Source: Moniliophthora roreri (Eukaryota; Basidiomycota; Agaricomycetes; Agaricales; Marasmiaceae). From it: a DNA stretch of 64,000 nucleotides. A program made the position numbers and the translations under genes. The number at the start of each line of letters is the position of its first letter. The first letter of the stretch is position 1. The notes beneath the pieces were generated by a model. The model did not search any database. It saw nothing but the letters and a program-made list of their open reading frames with translations, and had not been told where the DNA came from. The stretch is taken from positions 1 to 64,000 of the forward strand of contig LATX02000231.1 in the NCBI GenBank assembly GCA_001466705.2, given 5' to 3'. Below are positions 35,627-46,570 of the stretch, one piece after another.

Positions 35627-36831
35627 CTATATTCTCACACAAAGAAGATCATATGCACAATAACCTTCTCTTACTACTCTGCATAACGACTTTGACCATT
35701 GACCATACTGTATCCCGATAGAGCCGAGTTCTACTAGGTTTTACTGAAGGACCCGTCGGCGAAGTAAGCTTGCCTATCAAAGTTCCAGTATAAGTCGGTG
35801 GTGATCCGAACGCACGTACCATTCTTTGACAAGCTCGCAAAATACGCTTCATCAACTTGTCGTGCTCGTTCAATATCCCGCTGTTTTCTACCCACTTCCA
35901 GGTCTTCGTATAATCTGAGATAGCGTCATTTAGTAACGAATGTCAAACATAAGGGCAACACGTACTGCCGAAAGACTCGAATCTCCTCAAACAAGTCGGC
36001 CGGATCGTTAGGCTGTTCGACCTCGGAAAGATTGAAAGACGCATTCAGGACTACCTGTCGCATCACAATAGCATTATGTTCTTCAATGGGATCAAAATCA
36101 CTCTCGATTGAATTTGCATCGTCGTGAACATTCTGCTCAGTATGATGCTCAGAGTGCGTCCTATTATGTGAAGCATCATGTTGGTTCTCGACGACTTCGT
36201 CTTCGTGTCTATTGCTTCTGTCTCTGGCTACGCCTTAAAATTATTCGAAAACATATCCGGGTATAGAATTAGCGGCGTACCATCAAGGGCGTTGGTTCTC
36301 CATGCAAAATCTTTCATTTCGTTGACGTCCTGTCTCATGTAACGCTCCATCTTCCGGGCTTCCTTCATTGGGACTTCAATGCGGGTTTCCGGCACCTCGC
36401 CAAGAAAAACAGTTGGAAATCGTGCCGCAGTAAAGAAAGGGCGTGAAACATAGCAGTCATCCCATGGGAGAGGCTTGTCAGGATGCATCGGCCTTCGAGA
36501 TGATGGGTGAGAGGTGTTGGGAAGTATTGGTACAGACATCCCTTCGGTGATGCCTTTTGCTTCATTTTGCCGGAGTCCTTGATGGACAATGTAACAAAGA
36601 CAGGAGTGGTGTGGAACGCTGATACCTATAAGTCCGACGGCCTGTACGACTTTGAGGACTCTGCACTTGGTTGTTTTGAATAACACGCACCAAGGACACG
36701 TAGGCCACATATTTTTTTGTCTCCAATTTTCTACATGCAGCGGTCAATTCCGGGTTGTCGAGATGAGAGACGGTCGCGACGGGATCAAAGTTTACGACCA
36801 CAAAGGAGCGAACACTAGGCAGGGTGTACAT
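35627..36831 (-). CDS. Copy D of the four-member tandem family, unknown function
   Basis: Start at 36831 (MYTLPSVRSF). The clearest model of the family. Exon 1 ends KKYVAYVSL with donor gtgcgt. Exon 2 opens AVGLIGIS and has CYIVHQGLRQNEAKG, SVPILPNTSHPSSRRP and HPDKPLPWDDCYV. Donor gtacgc lies near 36284. The next exon is a hydrophilic linker with HSEHHTEQNVHDDANS, ending FNLSEVEQPNDPADL. Then come a short helical exon with GRKQRDIERARQVDEAYFAS and a last exon with YGQWSKSLCRVVREGYCAY, stop at 35627. About 300 residues, all junctions in phase. Closest to copy B in coding and flanking sequence, so B and D probably share the latest common ancestor. No localisation signal seen. Confidence 0.65.
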
Positions 36832-37930
36832 GAATAGTTTTTGAAGGTTCTGAGAGTATGAAACATATTTATCAAGAGTGGGGATGCAGAAGACCAGGAA
36901 TGTGCATGACGACCGTATTGGACAAAAGAATCGACGTCAGTTTCCGAGTCCTTTTGTTCTGTCGGAGTTGTGGTCCTTGTGAGCTGCATGCCCGCCCAGT
37001 GCACAAGTGTCTGACAACATAAGTTCACTACCATCGGTCATCCGTGTTTTCTTTACCCGAGTCTATGGTGTCGTTCAGTTTGTTTGCTAAAGCGAGAATG
37101 TAAAGATAAGTAATTGGTCTTGAATCACCATACGGGCGGGCATCGGAATAAAGGCGCAAGGTGGGTATCATGCAGAACAATCACAAATCCTGTTGTCATT
37201 CGCTGTTGCAAAAGGGCGGGATGTCGGCGGACCAAAGGTGTACGAGCACAAACGCTAATCTTCGTCCCAGCTGAGGGCCCCAGAGAATCAAGGTCGAAGC
37301 AGAATCGACCGGAAGCGTTTTAGAGATAAAATATTTAGCCCGTGTAAAAAGTATGGTATGTTGAAGAGGAGGTTGCACGCAACGAAGGCCTCTTGTTGGT
37401 GTACAACCAGTCAACTGCCTCACATAAAGATTGAGTATGGTCTTGGGAGTTGCGAGAATACTTTTGAGTAGCACGGCAGCGTACTAAGCCGTATAACGAT
37501 GCCTATAACGGACACCAATCACATTAGTGCAGCTACGCTTCTCGGGAACACTGAGATCGCACCTCCCCCGCAGCCATTTCCATACCTGAGGGTACGGGGT
37601 CTCTCCGACAGAAGGCCATAAACGAGGTGATAGGAATTGTAATATCTTATTAGTCTCATGGTCATTGAAACTGCCCGTATCCTATTCTCCGTCATCCGGA
37701 GACGGCGGTTCCCATTGAAGTCCCCACGTCGCCGACGAGGAGCTCCAGCAAACAGTCAAGGCCGATTTTAATTTTCCGTTATTAGAATCTGACCTGGAAG
37801 GAACGATTAGAGAAATATCCAGAGGACATGACCATCGGAACCTATGTACTTGAGTGCCGAAGGTGTTGCATGAACCGTTTTGGCAAGTTGGGACGATGAG
37901 GTCATATTTTTAGCCGGCTGGCCCGCAGCG
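36832..37930. repeat. Flanking segment of copy D, repeated from copy B
   Basis: Same-orientation partner of 29619-30640. It contains extra pieces absent from the B flank: 188 bp at 37346-37533, about 20 bp near 37587, and about 23 bp near 37694. Confidence 0.85.
37346..37533. mobile_element. 188-bp indel relative to the duplicated flank, possible small insertion
   Basis: The B flank reads ..atatttagcccgtgt directly joined to tacgcttctcggg... The D flank has 188 bp between these two points. No clear terminal inverted repeat or target-site duplication is visible. It may be a worn MITE-like insertion in D, or a deletion in B. Confidence 0.35.
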
Positions 37931-37952
37931 CGTCCTTCATTTCTCATGCCTC

Positions 37953-39459
37953 ATGTTACCTGCAGCACTGACGAGTCTCCTCGTCTCTCTTATCAACTTC
38001 TTCATCAGTCATGATAAAGTATCCTCAAGCTTCTCCCAGCCAAAGCTCAATTTTGAGCTACGACACTACCATGCCGTTTCGTCCGACTCTGGTCGAGTTG
38101 TTTTCTCTGACGTTTCCCCATCATCTCATCTCCTTACACGGTCTAATCATTTCACGGTATCAACTCGACCTACAAAGACTTATCGACCACCTTCGTTTGA
38201 CTCACTGATACACGCGGTGAGGAGAAGAGGATATGCGGAATGGGACTGGGAAGAGAACGAGGTTCCAGGACCCGATGTCGAGAAACGCGAAACAATTCTA
38301 ACTCTGGCAAAGATGACGAACAATGCATACCTGGAAAGTCCTGAAAAAGGTGATAGGGGGTGGTATGACTTAGGTGGAGAATGGTCTAGCGTGGGTCAAC
38401 CATTTATTCCGGAAAACTCGATTTTCACAAAGCTGTCATTGCAGACCTATCCATTTGGCTGGGAACCCGACGCGGATGGGTTTCGAGGACAAGTTTTCGC
38501 CACACCCGATAATTCTACCGTCGTCATATCCATCAAGGGTACTTCTGCCGGTCTGTTTGGAGGCGGAGGACCAACTACGAAGAAGGACAAATTGAACGAT
38601 AACTTGCTATTCAGCTGCTGCTGTGCACGAGTAGACTGGTCCTGGACACCTGTTTGTGGATGTTATCGTGGTGGATGGAAATGTGATCAGGATTGTTTAG
38701 AGGATGCACTTATAGAGGATACCTTGTTTTATCCCATCGGTACTGTAAGTCTATACATCCATTCCTTGACTCGGATGTAAAGCTAATCCGTTACCGCAGA
38801 ACCTATATAGCAACCTCACATATATGTATCCCACCTCCAACCTATGGATTATCGGACACTCTTTGGGCGGTGCACTAGCAGGCCTCCTGGGCGCGACTTT
38901 TGGCGTTCCGGTGGTTACGCTAGAGGCACCGGGAGAGAAAATGGCAGCAGGAAGGTTACATCTACCGTCACCAGTACGTTGGGCACCTCCTATACATACG
39001 CTAGCTAACTGGAGATACGTAGCCCTCGACACAACATATTACGCACGTCTACCATACCGCCGACCCAATTGCAATGGGTACATGTAATGGAGTTCTATCC
39101 TCCTGTGCGCTAGGAGGTTACGCTATGGAGTCTAGGTGGGTTACGTCCTTCAACACATTTGATTTTCTCACTAACGTTCTCTTACTGTAGATGTCACCTA
39201 GGTAAATCAATAGTATACGACACCGTTTCTAATCTTTCATGGGCTGTCGACATTCGGACACACGGTATAGTCGGTGTCATCGAGAACCTGTTATCAGAAC
39301 CGTGGCCACCCGCCGTTGATGAGGGCAGGGAAGTCCCGGAGGCCAAGGTGGAGGAAGACTGTGTGGTAAGTGTTCCGTCGCCCTTCCCAAATGACGCTAA
39401 CCCTGTCTCCTACGTAGGAATGCTACAGCTGGGAATTTGGTGACTTCCCTCCAAAGTAG
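37953..39459 (+). CDS. ATG15: Autophagic-body lipase ATG15
   Basis: ATG15 is a membrane-anchored phospholipase delivered to the vacuole, where it breaks the membrane of autophagic bodies. The start at 37953 begins with a hydrophobic signal anchor ([19 protein letters not shown]). The family blocks follow: [43 protein letters not shown], a Cys-rich loop ([20 protein letters not shown]), and the nucleophile elbow [15 protein letters not shown]. Further on are [35 protein letters not shown] with the likely catalytic Asp, and GYAMESRCHLG. The end is [12 protein letters not shown]. Introns lie at about 38749-38800, 38972-39021, 39134-39190 and 39366-39418. About 440 residues. The window thus has two vacuolar autophagy genes 20 kb apart. 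Confidence 0.93.
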
Positions 39460-39686
39460 ACGGTCACTGGAGGGACATTTATACTGTATTTTTACTCTAG
39501 TTTCGATCCGTTGTGCGGTACACTAGCATTAATAACAGACATACGAAGCACTTGACATCCCAAATACCTTGCTATAGATACAGCGTGAATAAATAATTAC
39601 CTTTTTCTCTGAGTCCCGTATTCCAAGGTGATGAGCATATTTCTGAGATAAATAACTAATGAAATTAAACACGACGCCAGAGAACA

Positions 39687-41156
39687 TTACGTCGAAGGCG
39701 CGAAAGAACGAGGTTTCGGACCTCTTGCAAACATCGTGGTCACCTCAACGTGCTGCTCGAGGGTAGGCGTGACTTCGGTGACAGGGGGTGCCTTGGGAAG
39801 AACAATTATGAAGTACTGTAAAGGCGAGTAATCATAAGCAAATACAACTCGGACAAAGGCGGCCCACGAACCTCAATGCTAAAATGTGATATCCTGGTTG
39901 ACGGCTTCAGGCTCTTCGGAAGCTGCATCTCGCCCTGATAGCTCTGAGAACCAGCCGCCCATTCATGGGCGCCGGCGGGACCAACCAGGCCGTGCTCATA
40001 CTCGTCACCGCCACCACCATCCCACCATCGTCCTCTTGCTACGTCCTCCACCTTTCCCCTTGTGTTGTCAAACAGTTCAGTTGTGAACAAGTTGATCTCT
40101 CCGCGAATGACAGGCTTCCGGAAATTTACGAGGCGACGAAGTCGGATGTCAACTATATCATTGACATTGAGCTTTTCGGAATGTGACGAGAACAGGGAGA
40201 TGTGAAATGGAAGCAGGCTGCCCCGGGTGTATGATAACGGCTTCGCGAGGGATAGTAAACAGCGGATTTTTTCACCATGAGCATGAACGTGGAATGGACG
40301 AAGAGTCACCCATCCTTCGGGGTCAATCTCCGGCCCCAAGAGCTGTCCTGTGTTCTCTGCGTATGCTATTCCACGTAGCAGTGAAGGAGGAGGCGGGCAT
40401 GTGGCTGGTATGTATACAAAGGTCGTTTGAAGGCTAGTATCTCTAATTGAGTTTTTGGTCAAATACATCGAGAAAGGACACTCACTTGCTGTCGACACGG
40501 AACTTGCTTCTTGCAATGTGCACAATAAGGTCATAGCGTATACTTGCATGAGTGTAACGCTCTAGGAATGTCTGTGGAAGTCGATAGGTCTCCATTATCG
40601 AGGAAGAAGCTGCGGATGAGGGTAAATCCACGGTCTTTGGTATTAGGACAGCAAATTTCCAGTGCTGCTCTCCAGAGAGACGGCTGGAGGAGTTGGGAGT
40701 CGTCGGCCTTCGCTTGTCCTTTTCTTTTGTCCATAGTACGTGAGATGTTTCGAGGAATGTGACGTTGTCTTCAGCACTATTATCCTGGCCGATGGCTAGT
40801 TCTCCTCGTATCTAAAAGTTATTCATTTCCAAAGTTTGTATTTCGTTGCCGCTAAAGGTACTCACCAGAACTTTGACGCACTGTATATGAGAATCACCCG
40901 ACTCGTCTAGGTTAATATCCAACGACCCGGTAATTCGATCTCCTTCGACAAATGTAGGTAAGCTCTTTGGGTCTCTTGCACCACTCAATAACTTGAGTGT
41001 AGCCCATGGCTTGCTATTCGTGCTCTTGCTCGGAAGGTGGAAAACATGCTCGGTCAGCTGAAAAGGTGGTGGTTGTGGTGGAAGACGCGTGTAAGCTGGC
41101 AAGGTAGTGACCGAGGTATTCTCATGAAATCCGAAGAGGCCTTGCAGAGGGTCCAT
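39687..41156 (-). CDS. Arrestin-like protein 1 (alpha-arrestin type)
   Basis: Arrestin-fold proteins of this kind act as adaptors that bring a HECT ubiquitin ligase to plasma-membrane transporters for endocytosis. The start at 41156 has LPAYTRLPPQPPP, a degenerate PPxY-like motif, then TEHVFHLPS and VEGDRITGSLDINL, the arrestin N-terminal strands. A later exon reads GQLLGPEIDPEGWVTLRPF, followed by LAKPLSYTRGSLLPF and FSIEVRGPPLSE. The tail has TLEQHVEVTTMFARGPKPRS, stop at 39687. The same blocks recur in the three plus-strand paralogues at 47-53 kb. At least five introns, about 420 residues. It is tail-to-tail with ATG15 (228 bp). Family confidence is good; target transporters unknown. Confidence 0.75.
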
Positions 41157-43337
41157 CGAGAAGGGGTCTTCCGCAGTCCGTGAACGAATCTTTTAGGTAT
41201 CCGGACGGACAAAGTCCCCGCACTGATGAGGCATCAGATTTTTTTATGTTAATTATTATCAAAGATCTAGTCCTTCTCTGGAGGTCGGGAAACACTTGGA
41301 ACCGATGGCACAAACGTCACCTGGAATAGATCCATTCACGGCCTAACATCGGCGCAACTCAAACAAGTTTTACTGAATACAGTGGGAAGGAGGAAATATC
41401 TGTGCGCAAAGGCGGTGACACTGATTAAATTGGTATGGATCAGTTCACCTCGCAAGCAGAGTCAGGAGGCGTTTATATTTGATATCTTTCGTGAGAAAAC
41501 GTCGAGCAAGGGTAGATTGAAGACAGTGTACTGACAAGGTGCCAATAATATAAGCCTGGGTCGCGCCAATAGTGCCAGCCCGCGCTGCTCGGCCACTGAT
41601 CTCCGTTCCACCATCCCTGTGTTCCTCAGGGACCGATTCCAAGACGACTCCTACAAGAAACGCCTTGAGTCTTGTCCCTGCTAGGTTGTGGTAGCACTTC
41701 ATTCATAAAGCCTCTGGTGAAAGTGGTCCAGAGTCATGGAAAGCTCAGCTGTTGGTGTTCAAATGTCAAGTCCAGATTCACAGGTAAGGAAAGGAAAACA
41801 TCGCAACTCCGCGATTGCTTTCGTCAATTGGAAGCGTCCATCAGCTTCTAATGTTGGAAATAGAAGAAGACTCACCAGGAGTTTCACAGAAACTGGAGCG
41901 CTAATCCTTCCATCTTCTCATAGCCTCTCTGATGAGTATGATATCAAATTGCCCAAATATGAAATATGATGGATCTTGCTGAACGTCCATGAAAGAACGG
42001 ACTCAAAAACGCACGACTGCAACACAACTGGGGATCACCACTAATCTCCTAATTTAGAGTCAGAGCATAGTTGCTGTGAGCAAGTGTGACAGATGCGTGA
42101 CAGACGCGTGGCACTCAGCTTTCTCGAACCACGTTTCCCAATGACTTTCGCTAGCCCGCGCCAGAGTCGCTTTTCAATATTCAATCATGCTTAATTGGTT
42201 CACGAAACGCAATATCAGTTCTGACTTTGTCCTTCAATGATCATGTTTCCGCCTCCTTTTCACAAAGCTAACATCAGATTATCACGAGAGGTTCTTGACA
42301 GGACACAGAGCTTGTTGCATCGAGCTGAATATTTGGCATGCTGGTGCCCTATCCATCCCCTACTTGGTCGGACGGACTGGGGTCGTTCCGAAAACTTTTT
42401 GTCGCATCTCAATCTCAATCTCCCACGAAGAAGGCCGAATGCATGGTATCGGTAGGGCGTCCCCGTCCTGTCTGGAGCCTTTGGCCTGGTACTCCCGGTA
42501 AAGTACTTCACTGGAGCGGCACAGAATCAGCTTTCCCGCAGAGCACAAACAGCATAGGTGAAAAGGAGCAAGAACTCATCTGCACAACATCGCCGACTTC
42601 CAGAGCCGGAAATGATCTTGTCGCAGGATGACTCGCACCTTGCTTAGTAGAATCAACTATATCCTTGAATTTCCACGCTTTGCCACTGCATTTCTCATGC
42701 ACGCGCTGCTTTCCGCTTCAACGTGATTACCTTGCACACATAGGATGGGCCTAATGTTTTTCATGGGTAAACTCGAATCCCATCTGGTATGGTACGTCTG
42801 TGACTAATTTCAACGGTTGGAAATCATCATAACTAACGACCTCCGAAGATTGTCCAGAATATCATAGCGCCTCGGGCTCGTGTCTATGCTGTCGTTGCTT
42901 ACATCGTCATATCTGCGCCCATTTTCCCTTACTCAAAAATCAATTAGTTCTAGTTCACAGAGATGTGTATTCGTGCCTTCGTTATCTGATGAGAGCGATT
43001 TCAGATCAAGTGTCCATCACAAACCTTCGCCCCCATCACGGACCTGTTTGCGGTTCAATCAACAGGACCTGATTTTTCTCTTTGGACAGTGGTGGACTGA
43101 GACCAGTCCTTGATAGATGGTTTTGACTACTTCTTGAACGACAGGCCTTGTTTTCGCGTTCAATACATGAGAAGTTCAGTGCTGCACCAACCGCATTTTC
43201 GAGGATAGACTTGTTGAAACGGACTTGCTGAGATTCGGTCGATAAGTTGCCAGCAGCTCTGGGATCGATGTAGTATTCAATTCCGGAAGGGAGTGAATAT
43301 CAAACTGTACATGGTGATATTGACCCATTTCGAGTTC
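41157..43337. other. Two-kilobase stretch without a supported gene
   Basis: Several open frames of 60-97 codons exist on both strands (for example 41445-41702 minus, 41736-41969 plus, 42338-42631 plus), but none has recognisable motifs or joins to another with consistent phase. I looked for arrestin or GH30 remnants and saw none. It may include decayed genes or long untranslated regions. Confidence 0.4.
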
Positions 43338-45340
43338 CTAACACGCCCCACGATTGAATTCGAAAGTCGTCAGACTCATCGCATTCAGTGGCAGCGACCA
43401 GCTACTTCCACTTCTCGTGGCTCCATTGAGTCGGGCAAAATCCTCAGATGTAGACGTCCTGTAGGATGCAACAGCGCACACGTTCTCCGGGAATGTCAGG
43501 GAGAGCGTGGATGCGCTGTTGGTAGGGTTCATCGCAAGAACATAGTATTTGGACGACGTGGACACGGCAAGCATATTGTTGTTCGCACCCGAGCCTGTGA
43601 TGGCGCGCCGCTGGCTTCCCGCTAGATTCGCGGGACTCAGTATGGCATCTATCAACCTGTCATGATCATTATCGAGTCACTCACGTTTGACAAAGTTACC
43701 GAAATGCTTGTAAGTCCAGAAGTGTTTGGTGATGTCTGTGTGTTCAGGCGTGATTAGACAGACTTTGCGACAATGATGGATGCCTTACAGAGTTGGTAGT
43801 TTCTGTTTGTCGCGTATTCATCATCGTAATAAATGACTCCATCCTGAAGGTATTGTTGAGCGATGGAAACGGTCGGATGGGTCATTTGATCAGACTCACG
43901 GTCCAGCCATTGGAATTGGGATTGGCGATGCATGAAGGGTTATTTAACGGCGAACAGCCGATACCTAGGAGGCAATAGTATCTAAACCTTAGCCCGCCAA
44001 GGAAGAAGCTCCGACTCACCATTTGATACAAGGGTCCAGAACTGTAGTATCGGTAAGATCGACCTCTAGTCTGGGAAAGGGACAGCAGGAACCCACATCA
44101 TAATGCGATTCTCCCGCAACGACTAAACTCTGGAACACTAAGCCAGAAAACATGAGCGCATTCTTGATGCTAAGAATTGGTTAACATGGATATGTTAGGA
44201 ACAAGCGAATGGGGCGTACGTTGGATCGTATCCGCCTGACCAACCGCGGCCCGACCCATCAGCATTTCCCAGGGAGCAGCAAATTTCCTATCGTGACAGT
44301 GTCAGCCAAGTATTGCAAAAGAACTCGAAGGACACTCGCCGACATCCAGGTCTGCTTGTTAGGATAGGAAGCACGGGTCGAGCTAATGTAAGACGTGTAA
44401 CTGCTGTCCGAGGGGAAATCATAGGTATGATGAACGAGTGCAGCCACCTCGCAACTTCAGATAAGCGTAACAATCGCAAGATAGTACACTAAGGTTTTCA
44501 CCTTATCGACGACTTGCGGAAGCCAATCTTTGTACTCGTTAGTGGCCAAACTGAGGCTTGAGGATTCGTCGGCGAGGATTCCGACTGAATTAGCCAATCC
44601 TCTCTGGTTCAGAGAGTTCCATAACGAGTTAACTACTTCAGCGCGTCTAATTAGGAATCATTAAAACATTTAGTTCTTGCAATTGGAGTAACGTACTGAG
44701 TCGAAGCAACTTTCATTCCTTCCTGGCCACATGGAACGGGTCCAAAGTCGCTATCAGGTTCGTTCATAGGGGAAATAAAGTTTATATTGATTCCTTCGTT
44801 CCGGAAATGTTCCACAACATCTGCGAGGAAGGTCCCGTATGCATTGCCGCTTCCTGACAGATATCGTTAGGTCGATTGCCCCCAAGACAACGGAGTAGGC
44901 TTACCGCTGACAAAATTACTCCCGCAACTCGTCTTTCCTGAAGTTAGTGGCGCCGGCGCACTGTTCGCAAACATGGTCAAATCCTGAACGCCGCGCTTCG
45001 AAGCCTCTCTTAGAAAGTAGACACCTTGAGGGTCAGCGGACCAGTTATACGTCCCAGCGCCTATATAGAACGTCTCAGGAGCTCGAACAGGATTGGATAC
45101 ACCGACGCCCCCAGCACCGACATTCCAGCGATAGCTGGAAAGGCCAAGGCCTTCCTGAGAGAAAAGGAGGTTGGAGAGGTTCTGCCGTGTTGCCTCGGGG
45201 AACCGGTACAGGTCGTGGGGCCACCAAGCGCCTGAGCCACCTATACCCAGTATAGTTTGTGCAGGAGAAGAGGAGACGGTGGCAGCGGTAGCCACTGTTG
45301 AAAGATATGATATGATAGCAACAAATACCTGAGAGAACAT
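43338..45340 (-). CDS. Secreted GH30 glycoside hydrolase, endo-beta-1,6-galactanase-like
   Basis: Start at 45340 with a signal peptide (MFSQVFVAIISYLSTVATAA). Family blocks follow: ILGIGGSGAWWPHDLY, FSQEGLGLSSYRWNVGAGG, VRAPETFY, YNWSADPQGVYFLREASKRG and FANSAPAPLTSG. The acid/base Glu is in NFISPMNEPD, followed by FGPVPCGQEGM. The nucleophile Glu is in TWMSEICCSLGNADGSGRGW, reached through a GC-AG intron. After LMFSGLVFQSLVVAGESHYD and ITKHFWTYKHFGNFVK, a C-terminal beta-sandwich holds YYVLAMNPTNSASTLSLTFP, stop at 43338. About 480 residues, with roughly ten introns. Substrate is inferred from resemblance to fungal enzymes acting on 1,6-galactan side chains; beta-1,6-glucan is possible. Secreted, so it fits a plant-wall decay lifestyle. 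Divergent from the gene at 45686. Confidence 0.85.
44288..44339 (-). other. GC-AG intron immediately before the GH30 nucleophile codon
   Basis: The exon ends ATG TCG, the intron begins gcgagt and ends gatag, and the next exon starts with the GAA of the nucleophile followed by ATT TGC TGC. A GT donor nearby would break the conserved SEICCS motif. Confidence 0.75.
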
Positions 45341-45685
45341 GCCAAGGGTATGATAAGGCGTGCTTGCGCATGTGTATGCATATCTTATACTTCTGCGCCT
45401 ATAGGAGGAAGCACACTATGACCGCGAGATGTTGGTAAGAAGGAACTACTCGGTAGTTATGGTCAAAGGCACCGAATAGTTGAACATGACCCACTTCGCA
45501 TGCAGTTACCAGTCATAAACTCCATGTACCATGCTGAATGATTATCCGTTCACCAGGTCAGCAGTACAAGATCGAGAACACCCGGACCGTATTCTTCATG
45601 TTCCTTTTGAAAATCAAATCCAACACGCTAACTACCACCGTAGTTGTGGTCCGAATGCAAGATTTCTCCATTTTCTCACGCAGAA
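45341..45685. promoter_or_regulatory. Divergent promoter between GH30 and a metallo-beta-lactamase-like gene
   Basis: 345 bases between opposite start codons. No specific site recognised. Confidence 0.4.
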
Positions 45686-46570
45686 ATGCCTGTAATTCTC
45701 CATCATCTCAACGCAGATTCATCTTGGCTTGTGTCCTTCTCGGAACCCAATTACACTCTACTCTTGGATCCATGGTTCACCGGTCCCCAGGTTGACTTCC
45801 ATCCTCTTTTTTCGTCCCAGTCCCACGTCATCCCGTCTCAGTTCACCTCCATCCAGGAGCTCACGTCACATCTTACTGCTCAGAACAGAAGGATCGATGC
45901 AGTAATCGTCTCGTTCGAATTTAGTGACCATTTACACAAGGAAACGATAGAAGGGGACGGGGGTTTAGGAGCACGGACGCCATTTTTTGCGCTTCCGAGG
46001 GCGGGAAAAGTTCTTAGGTCTTGGGGCAGAGAATGTGTTCAAGACATACCCGAGGCAGATTCTACAGTCAAGGTCAATACCGACCCAGATGCAGAATTGG
46101 CTATTGAGTTAAGCTACGTGACAGCTACGACGACGTATACAGGGAGGCGCTTGCATGGCGCACTTGCGATATCGTTTCCGATGCCTGAGCAGAAGAAGGG
46201 CGTGGTATTATGTTCACCGCACGGTATACCGTCGCAAGACCTCGAGCAGTGGTATCAGAGAAGCAAAAACAAGCGGGAAGAAATAGTAGCGGTTATTTCA
46301 GGCTGGGATGCGATTTCGAATCCTTGGTGGCTTGGTGGCGCAATATCCCTGGGCGCACCGTCTATCATACCTTTCCTACGCTCTCTTCCTAAACCTTCAC
46401 TCGTAAGATACTGGATACGAACGCATGACGAACATAAGGATAAACGTGGTCTCGTGGGAAAGGTACTCAGAAGAGACGTGTGGACGAAGGATATGGTTTC
46501 GAAGGAGTTTGGTCCAGAGCTGGAAGTAGTGGAATTGGGGAGTGGGGAACAGTTGGGAATCGACTGGTGA
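45686..46570 (+). CDS. Metallo-beta-lactamase-fold-like protein, intronless
   Basis: A 294-residue frame from the ATG at 45686, without introns. An upstream in-frame ATG at 45644 is less likely, since homologue-like sequence begins at MPVILHHLNADSSWLVSF. The N-terminus resembles fungal beta-lactamase-superfamily proteins: LLDPWFTGPQVDFHP, then VIVSFEFSDHLHKETIEG, which carries the Asp-His-x-His cluster expected of the metal site. Later come FFALPRAGKVLRSWG, GALAISFPMPEQKKGVVLCSPHGIP in pieces, and AVISGWDAISNPWWLGG. The end is EQLGIDW. It probably hydrolyses a small ester, amide or lactone in the cytosol; the substrate is unknown. Divergent from GH30. Confidence 0.6.
   Translation: MPVILHHLNADSSWLVSFSEPNYTLLLDPWFTGPQVDFHPLFSSQSHVIPSQFTSIQELTSHLTAQNRRIDAVIVSFEFSDHLHKETIEGDGGLGARTPFFALPRAGKVLRSWGRECVQDIPEADSTVKVNTDPDAELAIELSYVTATTTYTGRRLHGALAISFPMPEQKKGVVLCSPHGIPSQDLEQWYQRSKNKREEIVAVISGWDAISNPWWLGGAISLGAPSIIPFLRSLPKPSLVRYWIRTHDEHKDKRGLVGKVLRRDVWTKDMVSKEFGPELEVVELGSGEQLGIDW

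Noticed and set aside
41157..43337. Possible fifth arrestin-like pseudogene
   Set aside because: I looked in both strands for the TEHVF, GPxxDPxGW and tail blocks and found none.
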